Origin: Pelobacter sp. UBA6093 | GTDB taxonomy: Bacteria > Desulfobacterota > Desulfuromonadia > Desulfuromonadales > Syntrophotaleaceae | NCBI GenBank assembly: GCA_002435955.1 | Contig: DIWZ01000023.1 | Location: 41,703 to 90,449, forward strand | DNA length: 48,747 nucleotides | Direction: 5' to 3' | Shown here: positions 15,802 through 23,859 of the stretch, piece after piece | Layout of the letters: each line of letters opens with the position of its first letter | Position numbering within the stretch: the stretch's first letter is position 1 | The notes under the pieces: generated by a model | Seen by the model: only the letters and a program-made list of their open reading frames with translations | Database searches by the model: none | What the model was told of the DNA's origin: nothing | Made by a program: the position numbers and the translations under genes

Positions 15802-16576
15802 TCGTTGGCCCCCGTATCATATAGGTTTCAGTGCTGCCGACCTCGGCACGCCGCCGACGACGGTCCTGCTTTGCGGCGATCCGGAACGCACCAGGCAGGT
15901 CGCCATGGCGAGCGAAGGCGTGGTCTGCCGCAAAACCCTGTCGGAAAATCGCGGCCTCAACAGCTACCTGCTTAGCCTCGACAACGGACAACCTCTGTTG
16001 GCCGCCACCAGCGGCATGGGCGCTCCCTCCCTGAGCATCGTGGTCAACGAACTGTTCGCCCTGGGGATTCGTCGCATGATCCGGGTCGGCACCTGCGGAT
16101 CCATCCAGGACAACGTCAAGGTCGGCAGCGTAGTCATTTCACATGCCGCCCTGTGTCGTCAGGGAGCCGCCAACGATATTGCCCCGCCGGAATACCCGGC
16201 CGCCGCCGACCCTTTTGTCACCGTAGCACTGGCCGAAGCGGCAAGCAGCCTCCATATTAAATACCACCTGGGTCTGACCGCCTCTGTCGACACCTTTTAC
16301 GAGGGTCAGGAACGTACCCGCACATCGGCCAATCCTCACCTGCTGCGACGGTTGCAGGGCGTCACGGAGGAATACCGTCGGCTGAATATTCTGAACTATG
16401 AAATGGAAGCCGGCACCTTGTTTAAAATGGCGGGGGTATACGGTTTTTGCGCTGGGTGCGTCTGTGCGGTGGTGGCTGAACGGACCGCCTGCGAAAGCAT
16501 CGATCAAAGCCGCAAGGAATCGGCGCAAAACAATGCTATCCGCGTTGCCCTGGCAGCCGTTCGCACTTTGGCCTGA
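15794..16576 (+). CDS. udp: Uridine phosphorylase
   Basis: A 260-residue nucleoside phosphorylase of the PNP/UDP family. It shows LLCGDPERTRQVA (phosphate-binding loop), TSGMGAPSLSIVVNEL, the IRVGTCGSIQ segment and NYEMEAGTLFKMAG (ribose-binding, E-M-E). It cleaves uridine with phosphate to uracil and ribose-1-phosphate. The ATG at 15794 follows AAGGAA by seven bases; a start at 15776 inside cdd is less likely. Overlap with cdd implies translational coupling. Confidence 0.92.
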   Translation: MPDRWPPYHIGFSAADLGTPPTTVLLCGDPERTRQVAMASEGVVCRKTLSENRGLNSYLLSLDNGQPLLAATSGMGAPSLSIVVNELFALGIRRMIRVGTCGSIQDNVKVGSVVISHAALCRQGAANDIAPPEYPAAADPFVTVALAEAASSLHIKYHLGLTASVDTFYEGQERTRTSANPHLLRRLQGVTEEYRRLNILNYEMEAGTLFKMAGVYGFCAGCVCAVVAERTACESIDQSRKESAQNNAIRVALAAVRTLA

Positions 16577-16636
16577 TGGATGATGCTCCTGCTTGGGGAT
16601 GAAGTAAACAACCTTGATGGCGGGTCAATACGTTCG

Positions 16637-18139
16637 TCAATAATTTGTATAACAGTCCTGGTAGGTCACCTCCTCGGCAAGGTCTCCCGCCTGGCTTAAC
16701 ACCAACTGATCGCGCCCGCCTTGCTTTGCGGCATACATGGCGCTGTCGGCCCGCTCGATGAGATCTTCAGCCCCTTCGCCGGGCATATTTTCCGCGACGC
16801 CAACGCTCAGAGTAATTAAATGCGGCACACCCGCTCTTCCCTGCTTCGCCCATTGTAGCAACGCCATTTGCAGGCGGGTATGTATACTGATGGCAGCCTC
16901 GGGTTGACTGCCCGGCAATATAACGGCGAACTCTTCCCCACCATAGCGGCATGCTACATCCTGCTCCCGGATCACAGAACTTATCAATCCCCCCAGATGA
17001 CGCAGCACCCGATCCCCTTCCAGATGGCCATAGCAATCGTTGAACAACTTGAAATTGTCTACATCCATCATCATCAGGGTAAATGACTGCTGCAATTGTT
17101 GCGAACGACGGATCTCCAGATCGAGCTGGATACGAAAATATCGCATATTGAACAAACCGGTCAGCGCATCGGTAAACGCCAGTTGCTTATGTCGTCGTTC
17201 AGACACGCGCAAGGTTTCACTTTCGCGCCGCAAAGCCTGCACTCGGTCCCCCAGGGCGCAAACAAGTCCTCCCACTGCACAAATACAACCGAACTCAAAA
17301 AGGTTCGACAGCATTTTAGTAAACGGCAAAACCCTTAAAAATACAAATAAATACAGTAACCCGCAACCTCCAGCTGCAACACTCGCCAAGAACAGCCATC
17401 GCGCCCGACGGACACCTCGGCGCCACGCCATCAGACACGCTGCGAGCATGACAGGCACGCAGCCCAATGCCAGAAAGGCAAAAGCTACCTCAAACATCCG
17501 GCCTTTCCCGACAGAAGCCAACAGGGTCAAAAGCCCCCCCTGCAGAATGATCAACAAGAGCAGGCGATCAACACGCCGCAGTCCGGCAGTGCTGGAGGAG
17601 GTGTCCATGAAGCGCCGTGCGAAACACCCCAGAAAGATGATGGAGCCACCGAGTGACAATTGCGCCAGCTTGCGAACCGCCCCCACCGGCAGACCCGAAA
17701 AATACGCGATGGACATCGAATGATTAAGAGCAAAACATCCCGCCAAAAGGAAAAAAAACAGGGAGTGCCACAAATAACTGCGCTCACGCAAGGCAGTGAA
17801 CATGATCAGGCTGTACAGGGATATCCCAAACAGAATCCCGGCGATCAAGGCGGAACGAAGCATTCCCTCCGCTACTCCATCCTGATCGCCGATCATGGTG
17901 GCGATAACTGGCGGATGGACCGGTTGGACATTGCCATCACCCCCGGAGGAAAAGGCTCCTGTAAAGGAAGCTCCGACAAGTTGATCGATGAACCGCGAGC
18001 CGCCGGGATCCTTCAGGGTTTCCGTATAAGGCGCAACTTCATACCGGGCAGCTCCGCCCTGCAGACAAAGCAGTTGCGCACATAGCAAAGGCCGGTCCAC
18101 AATGACCTGGCAGACAAAAACCAGCATGAGTGCAGCCAT
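16637..18139 (-). CDS. Membrane diguanylate cyclase (7TMR-DISM-like, GGDEF)
   Basis: About 500 residues. A short N-terminal extracytoplasmic part is followed by seven membrane helices of the 7TMR-DISM type (GISLYSLIMFTALRERSYLW is characteristic), a brief coiled coil and a GGDEF domain. The active-site motif is RYGGEEF, the metal-binding segment MMMDVDNFKLFND is intact, and an inhibitory I-site (REQD) lies five residues before GGEEF. It should therefore make c-di-GMP and be product inhibited. The usual DISMED2 sensor domain is shortened. The start is uncertain: the open frame runs up to 18352 into a palindromic repeat, so the Met at 18139, directly before the first hydrophobic segment, is used. 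Confidence 0.82.
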   Translation of the reverse strand: MAALMLVFVCQVIVDRPLLCAQLLCLQGGAARYEVAPYTETLKDPGGSRFIDQLVGASFTGAFSSGGDGNVQPVHPPVIATMIGDQDGVAEGMLRSALIAGILFGISLYSLIMFTALRERSYLWHSLFFFLLAGCFALNHSMSIAYFSGLPVGAVRKLAQLSLGGSIIFLGCFARRFMDTSSSTAGLRRVDRLLLLIILQGGLLTLLASVGKGRMFEVAFAFLALGCVPVMLAACLMAWRRGVRRARWLFLASVAAGGCGLLYLFVFLRVLPFTKMLSNLFEFGCICAVGGLVCALGDRVQALRRESETLRVSERRHKQLAFTDALTGLFNMRYFRIQLDLEIRRSQQLQQSFTLMMMDVDNFKLFNDCYGHLEGDRVLRHLGGLISSVIREQDVACRYGGEEFAVILPGSQPEAAISIHTRLQMALLQWAKQGRAGVPHLITLSVGVAENMPGEGAEDLIERADSAMYAAKQGGRDQLVLSQAGDLAEEVTYQDCYTNY

Positions 18140-18331
18140 GCTTCGCACGAACACACCCAAATATTGAAACGACCTTTCACCAGCAAGTGAGATCACCGTA
18201 TTTGTCACAAAGCCACCGCCCACCAGAACATGCACCGGACACTTGTGTCGTTTATGGGGGACTGACCCAACGACCGCTTTTTCCAAGGTGCAAAGTTCCT
18301 CTTGGCAAAAATAATGTTCAGCATCATGCCA

Positions 18332-18400
18332 CCTGGAAACCTGTCGGACCATCCATGAGCCAGTTGCAAATTCGGCTCGTATAGTCCGACAGCCTCCTGG
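18332..18400. repeat. Short palindromic element with GTCCGACAG arms
   Basis: A 69-base imperfect palindrome. The left arm CCTGTCGGACCATCC (from 18339) faces the right arm TAGTCCGACAGCCTCCTGG (to 18400), with GAGCC/GGCTC extending the stem around AGTTGCAAATTC. The right arm matches the copies at 2-24 and 20544-20566, and both arms match the inverted copy at 48627. It occupies the gap upstream of the diguanylate cyclase. The rest of 18140-18587 holds no gene. Confidence 0.7.
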
Positions 18401-18523
18401 TGCCCCCCTTTAAGACTTGCTATTTTCTAATTTGCAACTTTACACCTTTTCTGAAAATTCTCAACGACTCTAATGATGTTTTTTTCTCTAAAGAGGTGGC
18501 CACGACCAGGATAAGTCCGCCCC

Positions 18524-18553
18524 TTGACAAACGGGGGTATGGTTGGCTACATT
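18524..18553 (+). promoter_or_regulatory. Sigma-70-type promoter for the FmdB-like gene
   Basis: Consensus TTGACA (18524-18529), an 18-base spacer and TACATT (18548-18553). The -10 ends about 35 bases before the start codon of the FmdB-like gene. Confidence 0.6.
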
Positions 18554-18587
18554 AAAGCTCGAAATCAGATAAACGGAGGTTTTTCAT

Positions 18588-18845
18588 ATGCCCATTTACG
18601 AATACCAATGCGATGCGTGCGGCCTGATCTTTGAAGCACGCCAGAAATTTTCCGACGATCCTTTGAGCCAATGCCAGGCATGTGGGGGCGCTGTGCAAAA
18701 ACTTATTTCCCAATCAGCTTTCGCCCTCAAGGGTAGTGGTTGGTATCAACAAGGCTATTCTTCCACCGGCAAAGCTTCCGGATGCAGTCCCGGCGATGCG
18801 GGAGCAAGTTGCAAAGGTTGCCCCAAGGCCGCCAGTAATGCCTGA
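18588..18845 (+). CDS. FmdB-family zinc-ribbon protein
   Basis: An 85-residue protein beginning MPIYEYQCDACG, the signature of the FmdB/CxxC zinc-ribbon regulatory family. Cysteine pairs CDAC and CQAC form the zinc ribbon in the first 35 residues. The C-terminal half is low complexity with extra Cys (CSPGDAGASCKGC). The function of the family is poorly known; a regulatory role was proposed from the formamidase operon. A strong CGGAGG ribosome site, its own promoter and a rho-independent terminator make it a single-gene unit. Confidence 0.88.
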   Translation: MPIYEYQCDACGLIFEARQKFSDDPLSQCQACGGAVQKLISQSAFALKGSGWYQQGYSSTGKASGCSPGDAGASCKGCPKAASNA

Positions 18846-18852
18846 AAAAAAA

Positions 18853-18880
18853 GCCCCCGGTCATCCGGGGGCCTTTTTTT
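18853..18880 (+). terminator. Rho-independent terminator of the FmdB-like gene
   Basis: GCCCCCGG (18853-18860), loop TCAT, CCGGGGGC (18865-18872), then a run of T (CTTTTTTT). An A run on the 5' side could let it work in both directions. Confidence 0.9.
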
Positions 18881-19213
18881 AGATCCTGCCCCCTTAGGCT
18901 CATGCCGCTTCCTTCATGCAAGATATCCGGACAAATTGGACATCTGCCCCCTGAATGAAGAAAAAAACTATTCCTCCGTCTCTTGCCTTTACATCGTGTC
19001 CTCTTTTTCGTATATTTCGCTCAAAATCGACCTGTTGCACAGTGAAATGAGCAGCCTTTGCTGCATCACCTGTCTACAGATAATTCGGTGACCGTCCGAG
19101 AAAGCGGTGCCATTACCAACCGGCCACCGGATGTAAACCACCTAACCAGAATCATTGGAATGCCAAAACCCCGACGATAATAACCGGGCTGGCATTACAG
19201 CAAGGGAGGCCCC
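18881..19213. other. Gene-free stretch upstream of the GcvH-like gene
   Basis: No convincing ORF, repeat copy or RNA gene is seen here. A segment near 18985-19010 (CCTTTACATCGTGTCCTC) faintly resembles one arm of the repeat at 3184-3313 and may be a remnant. The GC-rich segment 19084-19135 could fold, but I recognise no riboswitch in it. An AAGGGAGG ribosome site closes the stretch at about 19202-19209. Confidence 0.35.
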
Positions 19214-19600
19214 ATGCTCTTTCCTGAGGAATTGCTTTACAACGAGGACCATGTGTGGATTGAGGCAGACGGGGATCTGGCCACCATAGGCATCACGGAA
19301 TATCTCCATGGTGACATGCAGGAAATCCTGTCCATCGAAATTCCCGAAGTCGGAACGGATCTGGAGACAGGGGATACGTTGGTGACCATCGAATTGCGCC
19401 AAGGCACGGTTGAGATCTACGTTCCCCTTTCAGGAGAGGTACTGGAGGCCAATCAGGACCTGACCGACTCCCCGGACTGGCTCAGCTCATCCCCGTATGA
19501 AGATGGCTGGATTATCCGCTTGAAACTGGCCGATGTTGAGGAACTGGAAGACCTGATGGATGCCGACGATTACACGGAATTCGTGCAGGGGGAAGAGTAA
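19214..19600 (+). CDS. GcvH-like protein lacking the lipoyl lysine
   Basis: A 128-residue protein with the fold and order of glycine cleavage H protein: NEDHVWIEADGDLATIGIT, the hinge GTDLETGDTLVTIE, then IYVPLSGEVLEANQDLTDSP and PYEDGWIIRLKL. In H proteins the lipoylated Lys sits in ESVKAASDIYAP; here the aligned segment is ELRQGTVEIYVP and the codon at 19400-19402 is CAA (Gln63). No nearby Lys can substitute, so it should not carry lipoate and cannot serve as a normal H protein. No gcvT, gcvP or lipoate ligase is near. AAGGGAGG supports the start. The C-terminus is very acidic. Confidence 0.8.
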   Translation: MLFPEELLYNEDHVWIEADGDLATIGITEYLHGDMQEILSIEIPEVGTDLETGDTLVTIELRQGTVEIYVPLSGEVLEANQDLTDSPDWLSSSPYEDGWIIRLKLADVEELEDLMDADDYTEFVQGEE

Positions 19601-19654
19601 GCGGAGCTCGTTTCATGGCGCGGCGGATCGCACCACAAACTTTCGAACGAAGAT

Positions 19655-20473
19655 TCAGCGGCCGCTCATATCGAAAGATCCGACACCACTGGAAAGCCGG
19701 TACTGAAAATAGGCCATGATGGTGAGTTGTTCCTTGGGATAGGATGAAGGCAGGTTGCCGTAGGAGGCACCGCGATACACGGCGGCGACCGCTTCCCGAT
19801 CAAGTGTCGGGGATCCGGTACCTTCCAGAAGTTCTGCATTCTCGACACTGCCGTCCTGATTGATGACGATTTTGAGCAGGCAGACACCGGACTCCCCCCG
19901 CTCGATCGCGGCGCGCGGATAGTTCCAGACCTGATAGATATTGTCGCGAAATCGCTTAAAGAAGGATGCCAGCAGATCTTTCTCCGTATCGAGCCAGACA
20001 ACATCCCCCTCCTCCACATCCTGCCGGTCCTTGCGCCTGGCCTCCCCGCGCAAACGCTCGCGCGTCGTTTCAGGCAACCCCAGGTCCAGTGATTCAGGCA
20101 AAACAGCGCCAGGGCCATCCGGGGTCCGGGGTTCCAGCGCGGGGCTGGAAGGCCTGGCGACAGCCCGCGGCGATGGTTGCCGATCCTCAGGGGCATCCCC
20201 CTTGGGGGCGGTTTCCTTCGGCACCACCTGATCGACCGGCGCCTGTCTCTTGGCAGGTTGTTGACGTGGTTGCGGCGGGAGCACCTCCGGCGGCATGTCA
20301 ATTTCGCGCTGCCTGGGCTGCGGTGAGCGCACCTCGACCACCACAGGCTGTTTGTCCGCAGGCGCGACCATCAACCGATCGGCCGGCAACAGATACAACA
20401 GCAGCAGGTGCAACAGCAGGGACAGCACTGCAAAGACAACCAGTACGATATCTTGACGGAATGAAGAACGCAT
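19655..20473 (-). CDS. TonB-family energy transducer-like protein
   Basis: About 272 residues. One N-terminal membrane helix (IVLVVFAVLSLLLHLLLLYLL) precedes a long Pro/Arg/Glu-rich periplasmic spacer and a C-terminal TonB-type domain (VWNYPRAAIERGESGVCLLKIVINQDGSVENAELL, cited here in parts: VWNYPRAAI, GVCLLKIVINQDGSV, LDREAVAAV). TonB proteins pass proton-motive energy from ExbB/ExbD to outer-membrane receptors, but no exbB, exbD or receptor gene is in the window. The Met at 20473 is chosen because AAGG lies seven bases upstream and the helix follows. The open frame further upstream crosses the repeat at 20538-20566. It is convergent with the GcvH-like gene. Confidence 0.8.
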   Translation of the reverse strand: MRSSFRQDIVLVVFAVLSLLLHLLLLYLLPADRLMVAPADKQPVVVEVRSPQPRQREIDMPPEVLPPQPRQQPAKRQAPVDQVVPKETAPKGDAPEDRQPSPRAVARPSSPALEPRTPDGPGAVLPESLDLGLPETTRERLRGEARRKDRQDVEEGDVVWLDTEKDLLASFFKRFRDNIYQVWNYPRAAIERGESGVCLLKIVINQDGSVENAELLEGTGSPTLDREAVAAVYRGASYGNLPSSYPKEQLTIMAYFQYRLSSGVGSFDMSGR

Positions 20474-20537
20474 TATGGCCTTTAATACCACCGAAGGTGG
20501 AGAGGTGTTTTTTTGGGGTTGATTATACATGAACCGC

Positions 20538-20566
20538 CGGCTCATGGATAGTCCGACAGGCTGCTG
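20538..20566. repeat. Single arm of the GTCCGACAG repeat
   Basis: GGCTCATGGATAGTCCGACA (20538-20557), continuing GGCTGCTGG, repeats the arm seen at 2-24 and 18376-18400 and, inverted, at 18339-18360 and 48627-48645. No opposite arm is visible nearby, so it is a solo end. It lies between the TonB-like gene and the pta promoter. Confidence 0.6.
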
Positions 20567-20649
20567 GTGTCCCGTGCGGCCCATCCTGACGTCTGATTCG
20601 TGGCCTGCGTGCGGCCGCAACCGACATACCCCTGCATTGAGGAAAAAAG

Positions 20650-20678
20650 TTGACCCCCCAGGGGGCATCAAGTATAAA
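20650..20678 (+). promoter_or_regulatory. Sigma-70-type promoter for pta
   Basis: TTGACC (20650-20655), exactly 17 bases, then TATAAA (20673-20678), about 40 bases before the pta start codon. Confidence 0.7.
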
Positions 20679-20718
20679 TGAGGCGCTCATAACCTATACA
20701 CTTGCAGGAGGATCCCTT

Positions 20719-21720
20719 ATGCACTTGGTTGACCAGATCAAATCCAAAGCCCGTCAGAACCCCCAGATCGTTGTGCTTCCCGAAGGCTACGACGACCGTA
20801 TGATTCAGGCTGCCGGCCCGATCGTAAAAGACGGTCTCGCGAACGTCGTACTGCTGGGCGAGCCCGCCGCACTGCAGGCCAAGGCTGCCGAACTCGGTGT
20901 TTCCCTCGAGGGCGTCACCCTTCTCGATCCCAAAAACGCACCCCAGCTCGACGCCTATGCAGATGAGCTGGTAGAAATTCGCAAGAAAAAAGGCCTTTCC
21001 CGCGAAGACGCCCTGAAGCTGCTTACCGCTGAAGACAACCTGTTCTTCGGCGCCATGATGGTACACAAGGGCGATGCCGGCGGATGTGTCGCCGGTGCCT
21101 ACAACACAACCGGCAACGTACTGCGGGCCGCCTTTCAGGTTATCGGCCCTGCACCCGGCATGAAAACCGTATCGTCCTGCTTTATCATGGTGACCAATAC
21201 TCCCGAATACGGCGAAAATGGCGCCATGTTGTTTGCCGATTGCGCCGTCAATCCCAACCCCGATGCGCGGGCCCTGGCTGAAATCGCCATATCGACGGCG
21301 CGCAGCTGCAAAAGCTTCCTCGGTGTCGACGCGCGGGTGGCCATGTTGTCCTTCTCCACCAAAGGCAGCGCCAAGCACGGAGATTCGGATAAAGTCATCG
21401 AAGCCCTGGCCATTGCCAAAGAAATGGCCCCCGAACTGCAAATTGATGGCGAGTTGCAGGCCGATGCCGCCCTGGTGCCCAAAGTCGGCAGCAGCAAGGC
21501 GCCCGGTTCGACTGTGGCCGGCAAGGCCAACACCCTGGTATTCCCCGACCTGGATGCCGGCAATATCGGCTACAAGCTGGTCCAGCGCCTGGCCGGTGCC
21601 GAAGCCGTCGGCCCCATCATTCAAGGTCTTGGCAAACCGGTTAACGATTTGTCCCGCGGTTGCTCGGTAGACGACATCATCAGCGTTACCGCCATCACGG
21701 CCGTTCAGGCTCAGGGCTGA
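20719..21720 (+). CDS. pta: Phosphate acetyltransferase
   Basis: A 333-residue short-form phosphotransacetylase (no N-terminal DRTGG extension). It interconverts acetyl-CoA plus phosphate and acetyl phosphate plus CoA in the cytoplasm. Family stretches are VVLPEGYDDRMIQAA, the MMVHKGDAGGCVAGAYNTT segment, TVSSCFIMVTN, GELQADAALVP and the C-terminal FPDLDAGNIGYKLVQRL that binds CoA and acetyl phosphate. AGGAGG precedes the ATG at 20719. Its partner ackA lies immediately downstream but on the opposite strand, so the two are convergent and separately promoted. Confidence 0.97.
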   Translation: MHLVDQIKSKARQNPQIVVLPEGYDDRMIQAAGPIVKDGLANVVLLGEPAALQAKAAELGVSLEGVTLLDPKNAPQLDAYADELVEIRKKKGLSREDALKLLTAEDNLFFGAMMVHKGDAGGCVAGAYNTTGNVLRAAFQVIGPAPGMKTVSSCFIMVTNTPEYGENGAMLFADCAVNPNPDARALAEIAISTARSCKSFLGVDARVAMLSFSTKGSAKHGDSDKVIEALAIAKEMAPELQIDGELQADAALVPKVGSSKAPGSTVAGKANTLVFPDLDAGNIGYKLVQRLAGAEAVGPIIQGLGKPVNDLSRGCSVDDIISVTAITAVQAQG

Positions 21721-21749
21721 GTCCCGGTCTGAAGCGACCCATTGAACGC

Positions 21750-21784
21750 AAAAAGGCCGGTGGAATAACTCCACCGGCCTTTTT
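21750..21784. terminator. Bidirectional terminator between pta and ackA
   Basis: A 15-bp perfect stem, AAAAAGGCCGGTGGA (21750-21764) with TCCACCGGCCTTTTT (21770-21784), loop ATAAC. An A run on one side and a T run on the other make it a good terminator for both convergent genes. Confidence 0.93.
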
Positions 21785-21806
21785 GCATGCTAAATTTCAG
21801 ATCGAC

Positions 21807-23072
21807 TTACTTGCGTTCGTAGTCTTTCGACTTGAAGCTGTAGTCGAATTTCATGTGATCGCTGTAGGTGCTTTCCAGAATGCCGACCACATCTTCGGTG
21901 AAGACCAGTTCTTCGTCGGTGGGGATGACAAACACCTTGACCGGCGAATCGGGGGTGGAGATCTCCACTTCGGCCTTCTTGGTGCGGGTCTTGAGGTTCT
22001 TTTCCTTGTCGACCTTGACACCCAGAGCCTCGAGTCCTTCGAGAGCCTGCTGACGAATCTCGGAACCCATTTCGCCGACACCGGCGGTGAAGACAATGGC
22101 GTCTACCTTACCCAGGACCGCCATGTAGGAGCCGATATATTTCTTGATGCGATAGGATTCGATGTCGTGGGCCAGTTGGCAGCGCTTGTCGCCGGCTTTG
22201 ATTCCGTCACCGATGTCGCGCCGGTCGGTGAATTTACCGGTGATGCCGAGCAGACCGGACTTCTTGTTCAGAATGCTGTCCATCTCCTTGGCGGTGTAAC
22301 CTTCGCGCTCCATGATGAAGGTGGGAATGGCGGGGTCGATATCGCCGCAGCGTGTTCCCATGACGGCACCTTCAAGAGGGGTCAGGCCCATACTGGTATC
22401 GACGCAGACACCACCGCGGATGGCAGCATGAGAGGCACCGTTACCGATATGCAGGGTAATGATGTTGCAATCCTTGGGATCCTTACCGAGCAACACAGCG
22501 GCCCGCTTGGATACGTACAGATGGGAGGTGCCGTGGAAACCGTAGCGACGCACGCTATGTTTGGTGTACCACTCGTAAGGCAACGGGTACATGTAGGCTT
22601 CTTCGGGCATGGTCTGGTGAAAAGCAGTGTCGAAAATGGCAATATGGGGTACGGTGGGCAGCACTTTTTGAGCCGCTTCGATCCCCATAATGTTGGGCGG
22701 ATTGTGCAGAGGAGCCAGGTGCTGCACATCCTTGATGCCCTGCAGTACGGCTTCGTCAATCAGGACCGAGCTGGCGAATTTTTCACCGCCATGCACAACC
22801 CGGTGCCCGACAGCGGAGATTTCGTCCATGCTCTTGACCACGCCGACATTCTCGTTGGTCAGGGTCTTGATGATCAATCCGATGGCAACGGTATGATCGG
22901 GGCAATCGTGGGAACTTTTGTAGTCCTCACGACCAGGGACCTCGTGGGAGATAAAGGATTCACCAATGCCAACCCTCTCAACCACACCTTTGGCAATGAC
23001 TTCACGACGGCTCCAGCTGTACAGCTGGTATTTTACAGAAGAACTTCCGCAATTCAGAGCGAGAATATCCAT
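21807..23072 (-). CDS. ackA: Acetate kinase
   Basis: A 421-residue acetate kinase. It shows LALNCGSSSVKY at the N-terminus (phosphate loop), GHRVVHGG, FDTAFH, RRYGFHGTSH (catalytic region), LHIGNGAS and FTAGVGEMGSEIR. It makes ATP from acetyl phosphate and ADP, or runs in reverse for acetate activation. An AGGAGG lies upstream, rather far (13 bases) from the ATG. Convergence with pta is unusual, since most bacteria have an ackA-pta operon. Confidence 0.98.
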   Translation of the reverse strand: MDILALNCGSSSVKYQLYSWSRREVIAKGVVERVGIGESFISHEVPGREDYKSSHDCPDHTVAIGLIIKTLTNENVGVVKSMDEISAVGHRVVHGGEKFASSVLIDEAVLQGIKDVQHLAPLHNPPNIMGIEAAQKVLPTVPHIAIFDTAFHQTMPEEAYMYPLPYEWYTKHSVRRYGFHGTSHLYVSKRAAVLLGKDPKDCNIITLHIGNGASHAAIRGGVCVDTSMGLTPLEGAVMGTRCGDIDPAIPTFIMEREGYTAKEMDSILNKKSGLLGITGKFTDRRDIGDGIKAGDKRCQLAHDIESYRIKKYIGSYMAVLGKVDAIVFTAGVGEMGSEIRQQALEGLEALGVKVDKEKNLKTRTKKAEVEISTPDSPVKVFVIPTDEELVFTEDVVGILESTYSDHMKFDYSFKSKDYERK

Positions 23073-23168
23073 GGAACTTAACGTGCCTCCTCTTTTAAAT
23101 GTGTTACGGGCGGAAAGGCCGGCCCCCTTCCGCCCATTGGTCAGGCTTCAACAGTCAAACGTACGAAT

Positions 23169-23195
23169 ATTATAAGATGCACCGGTTAAATGCAA
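23169..23195 (-). promoter_or_regulatory. Possible ackA promoter
   Basis: On the minus strand TTGCAT is followed after 15 bases by a perfect TATAAT, about 95 bases upstream of the ackA start. The spacer is shorter than ideal. Confidence 0.4.
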
Positions 23196-23320
23196 GGCCT
23201 TTATGCCAAGCCCTTCAGCGTCATTTTGGGTGGACAATTCATAAAAAGTTGTTGTAGAATCCGGCCCTATGATTTCCAAGAAAGAAAGCAAGTGATTTCA
23301 AAGCAAAGGAGGTGAATACC

Positions 23321-23491
23321 TTGGCCTATACCATCACTGAAGATTGCATTAACTGCGGTGCTTGTGACGACAGCTGCCCCCTGGGCGCTATCGAAGAAAA
23401 AGGCGATGTCCGCGTTATTGACGCTGACGCCTGCACCGACTGTGGCGCCTGTGTTGACAGCTGTCCCGTTGACGCTATCAAAGCAGACTAA
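23321..23491 (+). CDS. 2[4Fe-4S] ferredoxin
   Basis: A 56-residue clostridial-type ferredoxin with two clusters. The first motif is CINCGACDDSCP (Cys9, 12, 15, 19) and the second CTDCGACVDSCP, followed by VDAI. It is a low-potential soluble electron carrier. The start is a TTG at 23321; the ribosome site AAAGGAGGTG just upstream is near perfect, and no ATG exists in the frame. It is a single gene followed by a 12-bp hairpin at 23512-23541. The partner enzyme is not evident from context. Confidence 0.95.
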   Translation: MAYTITEDCINCGACDDSCPLGAIEEKGDVRVIDADACTDCGACVDSCPVDAIKAD

Positions 23492-23511
23492 TCCAGCCAG
23501 ACCCCTGAATA

Positions 23512-23541
23512 GGGGGAGAAGCCAGCAATGGCTTTTCCCCC
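23512..23541 (+). terminator. Hairpin after the ferredoxin gene
   Basis: GGGGGAGAAGCC (23512-23523) pairs with GGCTTTTCCCCC (23530-23541), including one G-T pair, around a 6-base loop. Few T residues follow, so termination would be weak. Confidence 0.5.
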
Positions 23542-23574
23542 CATTCTAACAAAGCCGAAATGAAAGAGAGCCCC

Positions 23575-23763
23575 GTGATCATGCCCGGTTTCTGGGAACT
23601 TCTCCTGCTGCTCATCATCTGCCTGCTGCTGTTCGGTGCGCGTAAGTTACCTGAAATCGGAGCTGGACTGGGCAAAGGTCTGGCTGATTTTCAAAGGACC
23701 TTGCAAGGCACCAAAGACACGGACTCATCCGACGATTCGTCGACCCCCCTGCCTGGAAAATGA
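23575..23763 (+). CDS. tatA: TatA/E-family twin-arginine translocase subunit
   Basis: About 62 residues. A short N-terminus, one membrane helix (WELLLLLIICLLLFG), the hinge FGARKLPEIG, an amphipathic helix (AGLGKGLADFQRTL) and a polar tail form the standard TatA layout. TatA oligomers form the pore that exports folded proteins, for example the Tat-type ActB in this window. The start could be GTG 23575 or ATG 23581; AAGAGAG lies just upstream. No tatC or tatB is adjacent. Confidence 0.85.
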   Translation: MIMPGFWELLLLLIICLLLFGARKLPEIGAGLGKGLADFQRTLQGTKDTDSSDDSSTPLPGK

Positions 23764-23837
23764 CACCCCAAGCACCCTGAAGACAGCGCCCCCCTGACCA
23801 TCATCCACAATTCCGAAGACCGACCGCGCAAGACCCC

Positions 23838-23859
23838 AGGAGCCCGCCGACAGGCTCCT
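23838..23859 (-). terminator. Small hairpin at the 3' end of the zinc-ribbon gene
   Basis: AGGAGCC (23838-23844) pairs with GGCTCCT (23853-23859). On the minus strand it reads AGGAGCCTGTCGG, the same first 13 bases as the dispersed repeat at 48627, so it may be a degraded copy. There is no T run. Confidence 0.4.

Noticed and set aside
18140..18352. N-terminal extension of the diguanylate cyclase
   Set aside because: The open frame continues into a palindromic repeat and lacks a ribosome site there; the membrane segments start after 18139.
19084..19140. Glycine riboswitch before the GcvH-like gene
   Set aside because: None of the conserved glycine aptamer segments could be found; the GC-rich segment is left unassigned.
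20474..20671. N-terminal extension of the TonB-like protein
   Set aside because: It would translate a dispersed repeat arm and overlap the pta promoter; the Met at 20473 has a ribosome site and leads into the membrane helix.
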